Of a stretch of DNA of 36,279 nucleotides, positions 35,287 through 36,279 are shown piece by piece. Within the stretch, counting starts at the first letter, position 1, and every line of letters starts with the position of its first letter. The position numbers and the translations under genes are program-made. The notes beneath the pieces were generated by a model. That model saw only the letters and a list, made by a program, of their open reading frames with translations, had not been told where the DNA came from and ran no database searches. Source of the stretch: Parcubacteria group bacterium (GTDB lineage Bacteria; Patescibacteriota; Minisyncoccia; Phycocordibacterales; 21-14-all-47-15); contig JACOYO010000008.1 of NCBI GenBank assembly GCA_016181845.1, forward strand, positions 1 to 36,279. The letters are read 5' to 3'.

Positions 35287-36279
35287 ATGTCAGAAAATGA
35301 CACAACCATTATTATAGACGGGAAAAAATATATCTCATCAAAAAAAGCCGTGAGGCTCACTGGCTACACCAACGACTACATCGGCCAGCTTTGCCGCGCC
35401 GGAAAAGTGCCAGGCAAAGTTTTCAAGCATCGTCGATTTGTTGAGGAGGAATCTCTTTTAACACATGCCAAAAATATCGGGGGAGTGGAAATCAAACCGG
35501 AACAGCATTCATTGCTTAGTCAAGTCAAAAATATATTTCAAAAAATAAAACCGGATATCAAGACAATACCAAAAAAATCCGCGTCAATTTCTATCCAAAA
35601 TACGCAACAAAAAATTACTCCTTCAGAGGTTGATTCATATCTGCCAACACTTGAAATAAAATCGTTGAATGAAAAAGATACACTCACCAACGCCTGGGGC
35701 AGCATCACGTACGCCGAAGAGCCGATGGAAGAGCCGACAGAGACAACGGAGACTGAAAGCGCTCCGTCAGTTCCCGCAATTCATACAAAACCACATGGAA
35801 TGCGCGTTCCTTCTCCCTCGCGTTTTTTTCCTTCAGGATTTTCACACGCGCTTCTTTCAAAAATAGTTTCATCGGTTGCCGTCGTCTCACTCGCCGTGGG
35901 CGGGTATGCTTTTGCCGACACACCGGTCGCGCGGACGCTGTTCGCGCAAGCAAAAAAAACAGCGGCTGACGCAATGACGCATCTTTCGGAAACCGGAAGC
36001 AACCTTTCCGCGTCCGCTCTCGCCATTGCCGAAAACCTCCGCCCGTCTTTTTCGGGAACGCTGTCGTACCAGGCGCCGTTTGCAAACGCCGACTTGGAGG
36101 TTGAGCCTCCAAGTAATTTGGGAACTGCCGACAACTTGGGAGTTAAACTCCCAAGTGGACATCGCAACGAAGAAAAAGTTTTCCCAAACTTCACAAACGC
36201 GCTTTCCTCCGTTTCAGACGGAAGCCGTCAAATACTCGCCGAACTCTTCATCAATATTCCTGTCCGATACAAAACACTC
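35287..36279 (+). CDS. HTH-domain, single-pass membrane protein, C-terminal part outside window
   Basis: Open frame from ATG 35287 to window end, absent from the track because it runs off the edge. N-terminus KKYISSKKAVRLTGYTNDYIGQLCRAGKVPGKVFKHRRFVEEESLL (HTH-like), TM LLSKIVSSVAVVSLAVGGYAFA. Confidence 0.75.
   Translation, partial: MSENDTTIIIDGKKYISSKKAVRLTGYTNDYIGQLCRAGKVPGKVFKHRRFVEEESLLTHAKNIGGVEIKPEQHSLLSQVKNIFQKIKPDIKTIPKKSASISIQNTQQKITPSEVDSYLPTLEIKSLNEKDTLTNAWGSITYAEEPMEEPTETTETESAPSVPAIHTKPHGMRVPSPSRFFPSGFSHALLSKIVSSVAVVSLAVGGYAFADTPVARTLFAQAKKTAADAMTHLSETGSNLSASALAIAENLRPSFSGTLSYQAPFANADLEVEPPSNLGTADNLGVKLPSGHRNEEKVFPNFTNALSSVSDGSRQILAELFINIPVRYKTL
36092..36156 (+). repeat. Two palindromes inserted in frame inside the coding sequence
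   Basis: ACTTGGAGGTTGAGCCTCCAAGT 36092-36114 and ACTTGGGAGTTaAACTCCCAAGT 36134-36156; encode DLEVEPPSN...NLGVKLPSG. Confidence 0.85.

Overview
The window looks like a compact Patescibacteria/CPR (Parcubacteria-like) chromosome segment; this lineage call is inferred from gene content and style and was not tested. The standard code fits, with TGA used as a stop. Recognisable genes include a type I restriction HsdR N-terminus (cut by the left edge), a DUF167/YggU protein, HPF/RaiA, cyclophilin, fmt, def, a PriA-like protein, murA, mreB, a HolB-like delta', purF, frr, an RseP-like protease, a RelB/RelE-type TA pair, htpX, a fatty-acid desaturase, a lipoprotein, proline iminopeptidase, a class II RNR, a P-type ATPase, rmuC, a SAM methyltransferase, trxB, ftsZ, ftsA, ybeY, rpsU, hisS, lepB, pth, and an HTH/TM protein running off the right edge. 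There are three tRNAs: Asn(GUU), Ser(GGA) and Glu(UUC). tRNA-Asn is interrupted in its anticodon by a ~300-nt group I intron. The most novel signals are non-coding. (1) All three tRNAs are followed by a truncated copy of their own 3' end. At Asn and Glu, the ~155-166 bp between the tRNA and its copy contains the same multi-hairpin architecture, with stems that mimic the tRNA acceptor and T-arm and a covarying hairpin with a conserved GTA loop. A third partial copy lies at ~26.04-26.16 kb. (2) A dispersed family of ~80-bp inverted-repeat elements (AGACGTCCGACCTCTG...CAGAGGTCGGACGTCT) shows compensatory arm changes. (3) A family of short palindromes occurs both between genes and in frame inside a coding sequence. 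(4) The PriA-like protein keeps its eight zinc cysteines but has lost the helicase motifs. (5) Several genes have a -10 hexamer 6-9 nt before the ATG, suggesting leaderless mRNAs.
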